Shown: positions 52,227 to 60,939 of the stretch, piece after piece | How the letters are laid out: each line of letters begins with the position of its first letter | How positions within the stretch are numbered: the stretch's first letter is position 1 | Source: Chryseobacterium sp. MYb7 | Lineage (GTDB): Bacteria > Bacteroidota > Bacteroidia > Flavobacteriales > Weeksellaceae | Assembly: GCF_002979455.1 (NCBI RefSeq) | Contig: NZ_PCOU01000023.1 | Coordinates: 30,102 to 94,101, forward strand | Direction of reading: 5' to 3' | Length of the DNA: 64,000 nt | Made by a program: the position numbers and the translations under genes | The notes under the pieces: generated by a model | The model's database searches: none | Told to the model about the DNA's origin: nothing | Seen by the model: only the letters and a program-made list of their open reading frames with translations

Positions 52227-53567
52227 ATGTCTATGATGAAAAAAAACTTGAAGCTGCTCGTTTCAGCATTAGGATTCATTTTCCTCTTCTACTCCTGTAG
52301 GACAGATGAAATGGTCAGTTCTGAACAAAGAGCACAAGATGAGAAAATAGGAGCCTTCGAAAGATTTGAAAATCTTCGTTCTCAGGAAATCCTAAGCAAG
52401 GAAAACCATTCTTCTAAAAACGGAGCTTCACTTCCGTTAAGCTATGCACAACCTTTCAGTGAAATTATTTACCAATTTCTGGCGAAACATCCGGATTTTT
52501 ATGATAAGCTGGCTGATGATTTTGGTGAAATAGATTATAATGTGGCTTCACAAACCTTTGGCGAAGATAAAAAATACATTTTCTATCCGGTATTGAAAGA
52601 TGGAAAAGTGACCTCTTTATGGTATGGAAAGCTAAAAGAAGATAGAACCTGGGTAGATTTTTATCTGGTGCATGATCCCTCCGCTTCCACCCAAAGAATG
52701 ATTGCAGAATTTCAAAATTATTACTCTAAAAAGGCTGTAAACAGAGGTGAGCCCGATCCTCCGGTAAAAGAAATACCGGAGATTGTGATTACTCCTCCAA
52801 GTACTAACCCGCCCATCAATGATCCTCTTCCCAATACTGGCGGTGGCGGAACTTATACGCCTCCCTACACAGGAGATATGAGTGGTGGACCTATTATGCA
52901 TGGTGGAGGAAGTGGAACCAGTACGACGCAAGATCCTTGTAAAAAAATGAAAACACTGAGTACAAATGCTAATTATAAAGCTAAAGTAGATCTTTTGGCC
53001 TCTAAGGTGGGATTGAAAAAAGAAACAGGATTTGCGGAGAGTAAAAGTGGAGTATTTACAGAATTATTACCTGCTGTTTCTACAGAGAACTCAGATGGTA
53101 TGACGGTAACTGTAACCTCTGATCTTAAAGGATATATTCATACTCATTTGGATGATTATGATACAGGTAAAACTAATGAAGATGGATATCCTTTTATAAA
53201 CGAACCTATAAGAATGTTTTCTCCAGCAGATGTAAACACATTAATGACCATGGCAGAAATGGCATCTAATGGTGATTATACTGATCTGTATGGAACAATG
53301 GTGTCAAGTGATGGAAATTATACTATTAAATTTTCAGGTACACCTTCAGATATTAAGACAGGATTTGATGGTGAACAATGGAGAATAGATTATAAAGACT
53401 TTATTGATAAAGAAAGTGGTACATTGGAAGCTAGATTTTTAATGTTTCTAAAGTATAAAATGAATGTAAAAGGTATAGATCTATATAAAATAAAAAGCAA
53501 TGGTACTATACAGAAGAAAACATTAAATTCAAATAACACAGTTGATTCAAGTGATTGTCCAAATTAA
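52227..53567 (+). CDS. Lipoprotein with C-terminal JAMM-like domain
   Basis: This 446-residue protein has a lipobox (FLFYSC; Cys24), a globular N-terminal domain to about residue 175, and a Pro/Gly linker rich in TPP, NTGGGG and HGGGSG. A C-terminal domain starts with DPCKKMKTL near residue 235. That domain contains His305-Thr-His307 and, 25 residues on, Ser332-Pro-Ala-Asp335, the H-x-H...S-x-x-D order of JAMM metalloproteases. A Glu (GVFTELLP) lies upstream. Its end is AT-richer. Peptidase or effector activity is a hypothesis only. Confidence 0.75.
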   Translation: MSMMKKNLKLLVSALGFIFLFYSCRTDEMVSSEQRAQDEKIGAFERFENLRSQEILSKENHSSKNGASLPLSYAQPFSEIIYQFLAKHPDFYDKLADDFGEIDYNVASQTFGEDKKYIFYPVLKDGKVTSLWYGKLKEDRTWVDFYLVHDPSASTQRMIAEFQNYYSKKAVNRGEPDPPVKEIPEIVITPPSTNPPINDPLPNTGGGGTYTPPYTGDMSGGPIMHGGGSGTSTTQDPCKKMKTLSTNANYKAKVDLLASKVGLKKETGFAESKSGVFTELLPAVSTENSDGMTVTVTSDLKGYIHTHLDDYDTGKTNEDGYPFINEPIRMFSPADVNTLMTMAEMASNGDYTDLYGTMVSSDGNYTIKFSGTPSDIKTGFDGEQWRIDYKDFIDKESGTLEARFLMFLKYKMNVKGIDLYKIKSNGTIQKKTLNSNNTVDSSDCPN

Positions 53568-53577
53568 AACAAAAAAA

Positions 53578-54150
53578 ATGAAAAATATCGTATTAATACT
53601 TAGTGTATTCTTGAGTTTTTCGTGTAAAGCTCAATCTACAATTAGTCTAGAACAAGCTTACCAATACTCAAAAACTTCAGACGGAATTCCAACAACAGTA
53701 ACTTATGTTAAGGACATAAACAATAAATTAGATCAATTCGTAGGAACTTGGAAAGGTTCTTATAATGGAAAAAACTATGAATTCCAATTTATTAAGAAAA
53801 TAAATTTTGGAGAACATTCTATTAAATGGGACGAAATTGTTGGGAGATTTATAATAAAAGATAATACTGGAACTGTACAGTATAACTCAATAAGTGAAGT
53901 TGATGATAGTAAAACTAGATTCAGAGGGATTAAATTACAAAATAGAGCTTATATAATGAGTTTTGTAGGGAATTATGATTGTTTAGAATCCGGCAATGTA
54001 TTTATAGAAACTAGAAAAAATAATCCTAACGAAATGATATTATTTTATTCTCAAGATAAAGATGGTCTTCTCAATCCTGCTAAATGTCCAAATTTCAGCA
54101 GCTTTGTGCCCCTATTACCTCAAGAAAAAATAGTATTAACAAAACAATAA
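53578..54150 (+). CDS. DUF6705-like small lipoprotein
   Basis: This 190-residue protein has a lipobox ending LSFSC (Cys16) followed by KAQ. The mature part is beta-rich with LDQFVGTWKG and NYEFQFIKK blocks, as in the flavobacterial DUF6705 group of lipoproteins. It begins ten bases after the stop of the JAMM-like lipoprotein and shares its low G+C; it is expected to be co-transcribed. An upstream TTG frame overlaps the previous gene. A partner or immunity-like role is speculative. A terminator follows. Confidence 0.75.
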   Translation: MKNIVLILSVFLSFSCKAQSTISLEQAYQYSKTSDGIPTTVTYVKDINNKLDQFVGTWKGSYNGKNYEFQFIKKINFGEHSIKWDEIVGRFIIKDNTGTVQYNSISEVDDSKTRFRGIKLQNRAYIMSFVGNYDCLESGNVFIETRKNNPNEMILFYSQDKDGLLNPAKCPNFSSFVPLLPQEKIVLTKQ

Positions 54151-54156
54151 TAATAG

Positions 54157-54181
54157 ACCTCCCAAGCCGGGAGGTTTTTTT
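54157..54181 (+). terminator. Terminator after the DUF6705-like gene
   Basis: The hairpin ACCTCCC...GGGAGGT plus T tract is identical over 23 bases to 51653-51675 and in the same orientation. Confidence 0.9.
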
Positions 54182-54259
54182 GTTCTATCAATTTGAGAAT
54201 TGGAAATTATCACCGTATTTTTTGATGGAATTTCAAAATCAAATTACTATTTTTGAATC

Positions 54260-54928
54260 ATGATTAAAGCAAGAAATATCCATAAATCTTATGGGAATTT
54301 AGAAGTACTGAAAGGTGTTGATATTCACATCAAAATGGGCGAGGTGGTTTCTATCGTAGGAGAATCTGGAGCAGGTAAGTCTACGTTGTTGCAGATTTTA
54401 GGAACGTTGGATCATCCAACTCAGTCAAACAAATATGACACTGAAATTGAAATAGCAGGAGAATCATTTATTAACATGAATGATAAGCAGCTGTCAAAGT
54501 TCAGAAATCAGAATATTGGTTTTGTATTTCAGTTTCATCAGCTTCTTCCGGAGTTCACAGCACTGGAAAACGTACTGCTTCCGACAAAGATAGCCGGAGC
54601 CAATGAAAGAGAAGCACTTGAAAAGGCTTATGCTTTATTTGAAGATTTAAAGATAGAGCAAAGACTGAATCATAAACCCAATCAGCTTTCAGGTGGAGAA
54701 GCGCAAAGGGTTGCCGTAGCAAGAGCTTTAATCAATTCACCAAAAATTATTTTTGCAGATGAACCTACCGGAAACCTGGATTCCAAGAATGCAGATGATC
54801 TTCACAGATTATTTTTTGATCTTAGAGACAAATACAACCAAACCTTTGTGATTGTGACCCACAATCCGAATCTTGCAGAAATTACAGACCGCAAGCTTGT
54901 CATGAAAGACGGAATGATCATAGAATAG
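54260..54928 (+). CDS. lolD: LolD-type ABC transporter ATP-binding protein
   Basis: This 222-residue ATPase has Walker A GESGAGKST at residues 34-42, the Q-loop FQFHQLLPEFTALENV, signature LSGGEAQRVAVARAL, Walker B IIFADEPTGNLDS and switch His in VTHNPN. The LPEFTALENV form matches LolD, which drives lipoprotein release from the inner membrane. The LolC/E permease is elsewhere. The L,D-transpeptidase-like gene begins 16 bases downstream. Confidence 0.93.
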   Translation: MIKARNIHKSYGNLEVLKGVDIHIKMGEVVSIVGESGAGKSTLLQILGTLDHPTQSNKYDTEIEIAGESFINMNDKQLSKFRNQNIGFVFQFHQLLPEFTALENVLLPTKIAGANEREALEKAYALFEDLKIEQRLNHKPNQLSGGEAQRVAVARALINSPKIIFADEPTGNLDSKNADDLHRLFFDLRDKYNQTFVIVTHNPNLAEITDRKLVMKDGMIIE

Positions 54929-54944
54929 ACGTATATCACACCAG

Positions 54945-55523
54945 ATGATGAAACACTTTATTTTTCTTTTTCTCATTTTAATTTCCTGTTCAAAAGCTGA
55001 ATCCCAGCAGTTGAACTCATTAGGTCTGCCGCAGGCAAAAATTTCGGAGATTAAAAATTATATTAAAGGAAAAGAGTACAATCAGGAACTGGCTGTTTTT
55101 ATCAATTTTAAGATACCTTCCGGAAAATACCGTTATTTCATTTATAACCTGCAAAAAAATACTATAATACAACAGGCTGTAGTATCCCATGGTTCTGGTT
55201 CTGTAGTTCCAAAGTCGGATGCTTTGAAATTCAGCAATATTGAAGGGTCCTACCAGTCATCTCTAGGGAAATATGCCATTGGAGAAAGCTATGTAGGAAA
55301 GTTTGGAAAAGCATACCGCTTAAAAGGTCTTGACTCTACTAATAGCAATGCCATGCAAAGAGCAATCGTTTTGCACTCATACGGATGTATTCCGGATATT
55401 GAATCTCAGACTCCCGCATGCCTGAGTTTAGGATGCCCGATGCTTTCGGTAAATGCTCTTAAAGAGACGGCAAAATATATTGATCAGTCGACGAAACCTC
55501 TGATCTTATATGCCTTTTATTAA
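54945..55523 (+). CDS. L,D-transpeptidase-like (YkuD_2) lipoprotein
   Basis: This 192-residue protein has a lipobox LISCS (Cys15). The catalytic region reads IVLHSYGCIPD ... ACLSLGCPMLS, the YkuD_2 motif with the nucleophilic Cys in SLGCPML and His in LHSYG. This family is found in murein-modifying enzymes with a murein L,D-transpeptidase catalytic fold. It likely acts on peptidoglycan in the periplasm. It is in a probable operon with lolD, radC and the FemAB-like gene. Confidence 0.9.
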   Translation: MMKHFIFLFLILISCSKAESQQLNSLGLPQAKISEIKNYIKGKEYNQELAVFINFKIPSGKYRYFIYNLQKNTIIQQAVVSHGSGSVVPKSDALKFSNIEGSYQSSLGKYAIGESYVGKFGKAYRLKGLDSTNSNAMQRAIVLHSYGCIPDIESQTPACLSLGCPMLSVNALKETAKYIDQSTKPLILYAFY

Positions 55524-55553
55524 TAAATATATTCATCTATAATCTATTTTTCC

Positions 55554-56231
55554 ATGGCTATAAAACTCCTTGCCGAAGATGACAGACCCAGAGAAAAGTT
55601 TTTGCAGAAAGGCAGAAGCTCACTTTCTGATTCTGAATTGCTGGCTATTATTATGGGGAGTGGAAATAGAGAAGAAGATGCTCTGGAACTGGCCCGGAAA
55701 ATTTTAGCCTCTGTGAACAACAGCTGGCATCAATTGAGCTTACTTTCTGCTAAAGATCTGATGAAGTTTAAAGGTATTGGAGAGTCAAAAGCCATTTCGA
55801 TTATTTCAGCTTTAGAAATCGGAAGACGAAGAGCTGTACAGGAAATTCCTGAAAAAACAATTATCGGGAATAGCAATGACGCTTATATGGTTCTTAGAAA
55901 CCAGCTTTCTGATTTGAGAACAGAAGAGTTCTGGGCTATTTTCCTGAATAATAACAATAAAGTGATTCACGTTTCACAATTGACACAGGGTGGAATAAGC
56001 CAGTCGATTGTAGATGTCAGAACTCTGTATAAAATGGCATTGGATCATTTCTCAACGGGTATTATCATTGCCCATAATCATCCTTCAGGAAGCTTAAAGC
56101 CAAGCCGGGAAGATATTCATATAACACAAAAAGTAAAAGAAGCAGGAAATACATTAAGTATTCAGCTTTTGGACCATATTATTGTCACGCAGAACTCCTA
56201 TTTTAGTTTCTCAGATGAAGGATTGTTATGA
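55554..56231 (+). CDS. radC: RadC-family protein (JAB/JAMM domain)
   Basis: This 225-residue protein has an HhH region in LMKFKGIGESKAISIISALE and the JAMM domain with His174-Asn-His176-Pro-Ser-Gly and Asp187 (SREDIH). RadC proteins were linked to recombination repair, though their role is not settled. The stop overlaps the next start by four bases. Length and motifs match. Confidence 0.95.
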   Translation: MAIKLLAEDDRPREKFLQKGRSSLSDSELLAIIMGSGNREEDALELARKILASVNNSWHQLSLLSAKDLMKFKGIGESKAISIISALEIGRRRAVQEIPEKTIIGNSNDAYMVLRNQLSDLRTEEFWAIFLNNNNKVIHVSQLTQGGISQSIVDVRTLYKMALDHFSTGIIIAHNHPSGSLKPSREDIHITQKVKEAGNTLSIQLLDHIIVTQNSYFSFSDEGLL

Positions 56232-57142
56232 TTAGAAGATTGAAATACCATGAAATCGATTTTGTAAAATATGCTCAATGTTTAGAAAATTCCGAACAAA
56301 GAAAATATTCTGCTACAAAATATTTTTTAGATACCACTTCAACAATGCCATGGGAAATTCTCGTTTATAAAGATTACGAAGCAGTGATGCCGGTTCCTTT
56401 TGTCAGAAAATATGGGATGAAAATTGTTCAGAATCCGAAACTTTGCCAGCAGCTTGGTGTTTTTTCTGTTAAAGATAATCTCGAGCTTAATGAAGCCTTT
56501 TTAGAATATCTGGAGAAAAATTACATGATCAGGGCATATCCGTTTAATGATGTAAACAAGCTTCATACAAAGATCAGAATCAAGAAAAACTTTTTATTAT
56601 ATCCGGATAATTATGAAAAAATATATGCTGGATATTCTCCCAAAAGGAAAAGAAAACTTCGGTTGGGTGAGGACGTTATAAAAGAATCAGAAATCAGGAC
56701 TATTTCTTACGACAAAGCAAAAGCCTTCATTGAAGCTAATACAATAGGGCTTAGTAAAGATGATGACCTGGGTGAATTCATGAGAATTTTTGAAAGTTTT
56801 CACAATTCAAATTATCTGAAGTTTACTGCTTTTTATTATCAAAATAAGATTATCAACGTTATTGCGACTTATACAGACTGTAATATGGTAGCCCTTTTAG
56901 GTAATTTTAATGATAAAGATTACGTGAAACTGTCAGGTGCTTCTGTATTGATTGATCATATCCTTAAAGAAAATATAGAAATTCATATTTTTGATTTTGA
57001 AGGAGGGGAATTGCCCAATATTGAAGAGTTTTTCAGAGGATTCCGCCCGGAGCTGAGACCTTACGGAATTATTGAAAATTCAAAAAAAAATCTTTTTAAA
57101 AAATTAGGGTATCTCATCATGAGAGGGAAATCTTTTTTATGA
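56228..57142 (+). CDS. FemAB/GNAT-like double-acyltransferase-fold protein
   Basis: This 304-residue cytoplasmic protein has MPWEILVYKDYEAVMPVPFVRKYG in the N-terminal half, and YSPKRKRKLRLGED plus the C-terminal FDFEGGELPNIEEFFRGFRPE. It resembles the peptidyl-transferase-like FemAB/BioF2 tandem GNAT fold. A role in adding amino acids or acyl groups to cell-wall or small molecules is inferred only. It is translationally coupled to radC by the ATGA overlap. Confidence 0.75.
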   Translation: MIRRLKYHEIDFVKYAQCLENSEQRKYSATKYFLDTTSTMPWEILVYKDYEAVMPVPFVRKYGMKIVQNPKLCQQLGVFSVKDNLELNEAFLEYLEKNYMIRAYPFNDVNKLHTKIRIKKNFLLYPDNYEKIYAGYSPKRKRKLRLGEDVIKESEIRTISYDKAKAFIEANTIGLSKDDDLGEFMRIFESFHNSNYLKFTAFYYQNKIINVIATYTDCNMVALLGNFNDKDYVKLSGASVLIDHILKENIEIHIFDFEGGELPNIEEFFRGFRPELRPYGIIENSKKNLFKKLGYLIMRGKSFL

Positions 57143-57215
57143 TGAAAAGCATTGTTTAGATTGGTTCTAATTAAGTATTATTCCGTAACTTTATAAAATC
57201 CTTAGTAAAACAGTT

Positions 57216-58148
57216 ATGTTACAACAGATTCGTCAGTACAAACTATCATATATGCTTTATAACTTGTTTAAAAAGAATAAGTTAAAACATAATATTCCAC
57301 TCTATAAAAAGTACGGAATTAAGAAGAATTATTTTTCAAGTATTTCGAGTAAAGATTTTGATCATCTTCCTGCCAGTGAAAGAACTGTAGATTATTCAAA
57401 ACTTACGGAAACTCCTTTTTTTAAGAAGTTAACGGAAGAAAATAAAGAAAGTGCTCTTCAGTATGATGACCGCGGTTATATGATTTTAAGGAATTTCCTG
57501 AAACCGGAAACGGCAGACCAAATCAATAGGGAGATTGATAACCTGATGAAAGATGGTACATTAAAGTTTATCTACGGAGGAAAACTGATGTTTGCTATCC
57601 ACCATTCGGAAATTATAAAAAATATTGGAAGCGATAAAGAATTGCTTGACTTTTTGTCTATTTTACTGGACGGAAAATCCAAGCTTTTCCAAAGTATCAA
57701 CTTTATTAACGGAAGCCAGCAAAAAACGCACTCAGACAGTATTCACATGACGACTTATCCTTTGGGAGGGCTGCTGGGAGTCTGGATAGCTTTAGAAGAT
57801 GTAGATGAGACCAATGGGGCGCTGCATTATATTCCTAAAAGCCATAAACTACCGTATTTCCTGAATTCTGATTATGATAATGAAGGTTCAGCCTTAAAAA
57901 TAGGGAAGAAAAGCTACAGAGCTTATGAAACATTCCTTGAGGATAAGGTAAAAGAATTGGGCTTGAAAAAAGAAGTCTTTAAAGCAAAAAAAGGAGACTT
58001 GTTGATCTGGCATGCCAATATTCTTCACGGAGGAGAACCTCATACAGATAAAAACAGAACAAGAAAAAGCCTTGTATACCACTTCTTTGATGAAAATAGT
58101 GTCTGCTATCATGAAGTGACCCAAAGACCGGCGTTATTTGAACTTTAA
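57216..58148 (+). CDS. Phytanoyl-CoA dioxygenase (PhyH)-family protein
   Basis: This 310-residue Fe(II)/2-oxoglutarate oxygenase has the His-x-Asp metal ligands in THSDSIHM (His and Asp near residue 173) and the distal His in WHANILHGGEPH, with the 2OG-binding Arg in NRTRKSLVYHF. Such enzymes hydroxylate lipids or small secondary metabolites. The substrate is unknown. It follows the FemAB-like gene by about 73 bases; a -7 box is not clear. Confidence 0.88.
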   Translation: MLQQIRQYKLSYMLYNLFKKNKLKHNIPLYKKYGIKKNYFSSISSKDFDHLPASERTVDYSKLTETPFFKKLTEENKESALQYDDRGYMILRNFLKPETADQINREIDNLMKDGTLKFIYGGKLMFAIHHSEIIKNIGSDKELLDFLSILLDGKSKLFQSINFINGSQQKTHSDSIHMTTYPLGGLLGVWIALEDVDETNGALHYIPKSHKLPYFLNSDYDNEGSALKIGKKSYRAYETFLEDKVKELGLKKEVFKAKKGDLLIWHANILHGGEPHTDKNRTRKSLVYHFFDENSVCYHEVTQRPALFEL

Positions 58149-58210
58149 TAGAAGTTTTGCTTTATTATAAAAGCTTTTTATAAGAATACAGATTTAAAAG
58201 ATAGTTTTTT

Positions 58211-58218
58211 TACATTTG
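58211..58218 (+). promoter_or_regulatory. -7 promoter element for the 58238 gene
   Basis: TACATTTG matches TAnnTTTG, 19 bases before the ATG. Confidence 0.7.
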
Positions 58219-58237
58219 CATTCTTATAATACCATGT

Positions 58238-59413
58238 ATGAAAAAAAGGGGAAATATTCTTGTTTTTATATTTTCAATCTATGTATGCTTCATGTCATAC
58301 TACCTGTATACCCACCATTATTACAATACTGATATGGAAGCGTATATGGGGCTTATTTATAAAACGGAATATCCCGATATGAAGATTGAAGAAATTCATA
58401 AGAAGGTATATGATGAGCTGAGGGAAAAGAATCCCGATTTTGCAGGATTAGGACCTGTGGATCCTATGGTGGAAGAAGTTGCAAAAGGCGAAAGTACTTA
58501 TTATAAAATCATATCGCAAAACCCCAAAGCCTATGAAGAAGAATTACAGCTTTTTGTAGTAAAACCTTTTTATAATTTTATCAACTGGTCATTCTTTAAA
58601 ATGGGTTTCAGTGCATCTGCTTCAACCTCTTTAATCTCAATAATTTCTTATGCGCTCATCCTGATCTTAATTTTCAGCTTTCTGATAAAAATCCTGAAAA
58701 ACTATAGTCTGGCCTTCATTATTGTCATTTTGATTTCGATGTTCAAGCCTCTTCCGGAATCTACCAGACATGTTTCTGCAGATACTTTATCATGTTTTTT
58801 GCTTCTTTTGAGTTTCTACGTATTTTTGATCAGGAAAAATTTCTTTCTTGCAGGGATCTTTGCCATGCTGTGTATTCTTACAAGACCGGAATATTTTATT
58901 TTCTATTCATTCCTGTATGGCCTGATTTATCTTTACAGGCAAAAACTAGAGGTGAAAACAGCTTCATTATTACTATCATATGGATATCTGTTTCTATCCT
59001 TCGCTTTGATACAAGCTTTTAATCAGGTGGCATGGTCTACACTTTTTATGAATCAATTTACTAAAGTTCAGATTTATCCTGTTTCAAATCCAGATCCGTT
59101 CTCCTTCTCAGAGTATATTCATTTTATTAAAAGCAATATAATGCTGGAGTTTAACGGTTCATTCTTTCCGCTTTTGCTGATCTTTATAGTTGTTATTCTG
59201 GCGAATAAATTTTCCCTTTACAGCAAAAAGAACCAGGCTCAGGTATTGTTTTTTGCGATTATTTATGTCACAGTTATGCTAAGATTTCTTGTTTTTCCGT
59301 CTCTGGTAAACAGAATGATGCTGGGCTTTTATCTCGTAATTATACTGGCATTAATTTATATACAAAGTTCTAGAGTGGATATATTTAAAAACTCTTTAGA
59401 AGACGGAAAATAA
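58238..59413 (+). CDS. Polytopic membrane protein, GT-C glycosyltransferase-like
   Basis: This 391-residue protein has a first helix (residues about 8-25), a long extracytoplasmic loop with HYYNTDMEAYMGLIYK (an Asp near the first loop as in GT-C enzymes), then nine or ten helices. I do not recognise an exact family; the architecture suggests an ArnT/PMT-like membrane transferase or other lipid-linked sugar enzyme. The protein ends just before the next gene's -7 box. Confidence 0.65.
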   Translation: MKKRGNILVFIFSIYVCFMSYYLYTHHYYNTDMEAYMGLIYKTEYPDMKIEEIHKKVYDELREKNPDFAGLGPVDPMVEEVAKGESTYYKIISQNPKAYEEELQLFVVKPFYNFINWSFFKMGFSASASTSLISIISYALILILIFSFLIKILKNYSLAFIIVILISMFKPLPESTRHVSADTLSCFLLLLSFYVFLIRKNFFLAGIFAMLCILTRPEYFIFYSFLYGLIYLYRQKLEVKTASLLLSYGYLFLSFALIQAFNQVAWSTLFMNQFTKVQIYPVSNPDPFSFSEYIHFIKSNIMLEFNGSFFPLLLIFIVVILANKFSLYSKKNQAQVLFFAIIYVTVMLRFLVFPSLVNRMMLGFYLVIILALIYIQSSRVDIFKNSLEDGK

Positions 59414-59417
59414 TTAG

Positions 59418-59425
59418 TAATTTTG
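59418..59425 (+). promoter_or_regulatory. -7 promoter element for the 59438 gene
   Basis: TAATTTTG matches TAnnTTTG, 12 bases before ATG 59438, and overlaps an in-frame TTG at 59423 that cannot be the start. Confidence 0.7.
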
Positions 59426-59437
59426 CAGTCTAAAATT

Positions 59438-59950
59438 ATGACGAGTCTCTCAGGATATTTACCGTATGCATTTGCATTAATTATTGCAATTCCTTTTCTG
59501 GTTTTGCTTAGACAATTTGTACACTCGTACATTACCCTTAAAAACCAGGAAATCAAACTACTTAGCGTGAAGTCGAATTCAGAGAATAAAGCACATTCAT
59601 ACGAAAGAATGACCCTTTTTCTGGATAGAATGAAGCCGTCAAACCTTATCCAGAGATTTGACAGAGATCTTGCCGTTCATGAGTTTATTTTCCTTACAGA
59701 AAAGACCATTAACGAAGAATTTGAATATAACTCTTCACAACAGTTATACATCACAAAAAATTCCTGGAAGAATATTGTAGACTCGAAAAATGCAATCATA
59801 GAGCTGCTTCACAAGACCTATGACGGATTGAAAGGAGAAGTTCAGCTGGATGAATTCAAAACGATTTTCATCATGAACTATATGGAAGGCAACGATTATA
59901 TCGTCGAAACAATAGAAGACCTAAGAAAAGAAATTTTAATAATAACTTAA
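59438..59950 (+). CDS. Conserved membrane-anchored protein of unknown function
   Basis: This 170-residue protein has one N-terminal helix (residues about 9-29), then a cytoplasmic coiled or helical region with RMTLFLDRMKPSNLIQRFDRDLA. The rest is mixed. It appears to be a conserved flavobacterial protein, always small with one anchor. Function is unknown. It is 17 bases upstream of the pyrophosphatase gene, so a shared transcript is likely. Confidence 0.7.
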   Translation: MTSLSGYLPYAFALIIAIPFLVLLRQFVHSYITLKNQEIKLLSVKSNSENKAHSYERMTLFLDRMKPSNLIQRFDRDLAVHEFIFLTEKTINEEFEYNSSQQLYITKNSWKNIVDSKNAIIELLHKTYDGLKGEVQLDEFKTIFIMNYMEGNDYIVETIEDLRKEILIIT

Positions 59951-59967
59951 AAAATAACAGATAAATA

Positions 59968-60579
59968 ATGATTCCAAATTTTAAAGCACATCCATGGCAC
60001 GGAATTTCTGCAGGAGAAGATGCGCCAAATGTTGTAAACGTATTTGTGGAAATTGTTCCTTCAGATACTATTAAATATGAAGTAGATAAAGAAACAGGAT
60101 ATTTAAAAGTAGACAGGCCACAGAAATTCTCTAACATTATCCCTGCTTTATACGGTTTTGTTCCAAGAACATACTGTGATAAAGAAGTGATGAGACTTGC
60201 TGTAGAATCAGGAGCTACTGATGTTACTATGGGAGATCATGACCCTCTTGATATTTGTGTTTTAAGTTCTCACAACATCCATGCCGGAGGTTTATTGATG
60301 GAAGCTATTCCAATTGGAGGTTTCAAAATGATAGACGGAGGTGAAGCTGATGATAAAATTGTTGCAGTAATGATTAATGACCACGCTTTCGGACACTTCA
60401 GAGATATTGCTGAATTACCAGAAGCAGAAGTAAGAAGATTAATGCATTACTTCCTTACTTACAAAAACCTACCGGATGAGCCTGCAAAATGTAGAATCCA
60501 GGAGGTTTACGGAGCTGAGCACGCAAGAAAAGTGATTAAAGCTTCTCAAACAGACTATGCAGATAAATTCGGAGGATAA
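59968..60579 (+). CDS. ppa: Soluble inorganic pyrophosphatase (family I)
   Basis: This 203-residue cytoplasmic enzyme hydrolyses pyrophosphate to phosphate, using Mg bound by Asp90, Asp92 and Asp95 in GDHDPLD. Other family I residues are FVPRTYCDKE and ICVLS. A terminator follows at 60603. It lies beside a membrane pyrophosphatase, giving the locus both soluble and membrane forms. Confidence 0.95.
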   Translation: MIPNFKAHPWHGISAGEDAPNVVNVFVEIVPSDTIKYEVDKETGYLKVDRPQKFSNIIPALYGFVPRTYCDKEVMRLAVESGATDVTMGDHDPLDICVLSSHNIHAGGLLMEAIPIGGFKMIDGGEADDKIVAVMINDHAFGHFRDIAELPEAEVRRLMHYFLTYKNLPDEPAKCRIQEVYGAEHARKVIKASQTDYADKFGG

Positions 60580-60602
60580 GATTCTCTTAATTCAATACAA
60601 CA

Positions 60603-60637
60603 AAAGGATAGACAGGTTTCTGTTTATCCTTTTTTTC
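60603..60637 (+). terminator. Terminator of ppa
   Basis: The stem AAAGGATAGACAG / CTGTTTATCCTTT (one G-T pair) with GTTT loop ends in a T tract. Confidence 0.88.
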
Positions 60638-60939
60638 TTAATTAAAACAATTATTTGAATATAAAACTATCATAGCGAGCAGAATATGAAGCAATCTCAT
60701 GTTTGAAAGATCTTCTTATCAGTTAAACCTCAAATGTTTAAATTATTCAAAGAATTTCCATCCTGATAATTTCTCTGAAACCTTTATTCAGTACCGTTTT
60801 TAATAGATTTAGATCCCTGTTATTCCATTGCGGTATTTTTATTTTTTTGATGATAAACGTCATACTGTTAAAATTTTTAACGCTTTGATGGTAATTATTT
60901 ATTATATTTAATTTTCTATTACCAAAAAAATATTAAACT
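60638..60939. other. Intergenic leader region of hppA, no gene seen
   Basis: About 300 bases of AT-rich sequence between ppa and hppA contain no credible frame, hairpin or repeat. The hppA promoter probably lies in the last 100 bases, but no full TAnnTTTG was found. Confidence 0.5.
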
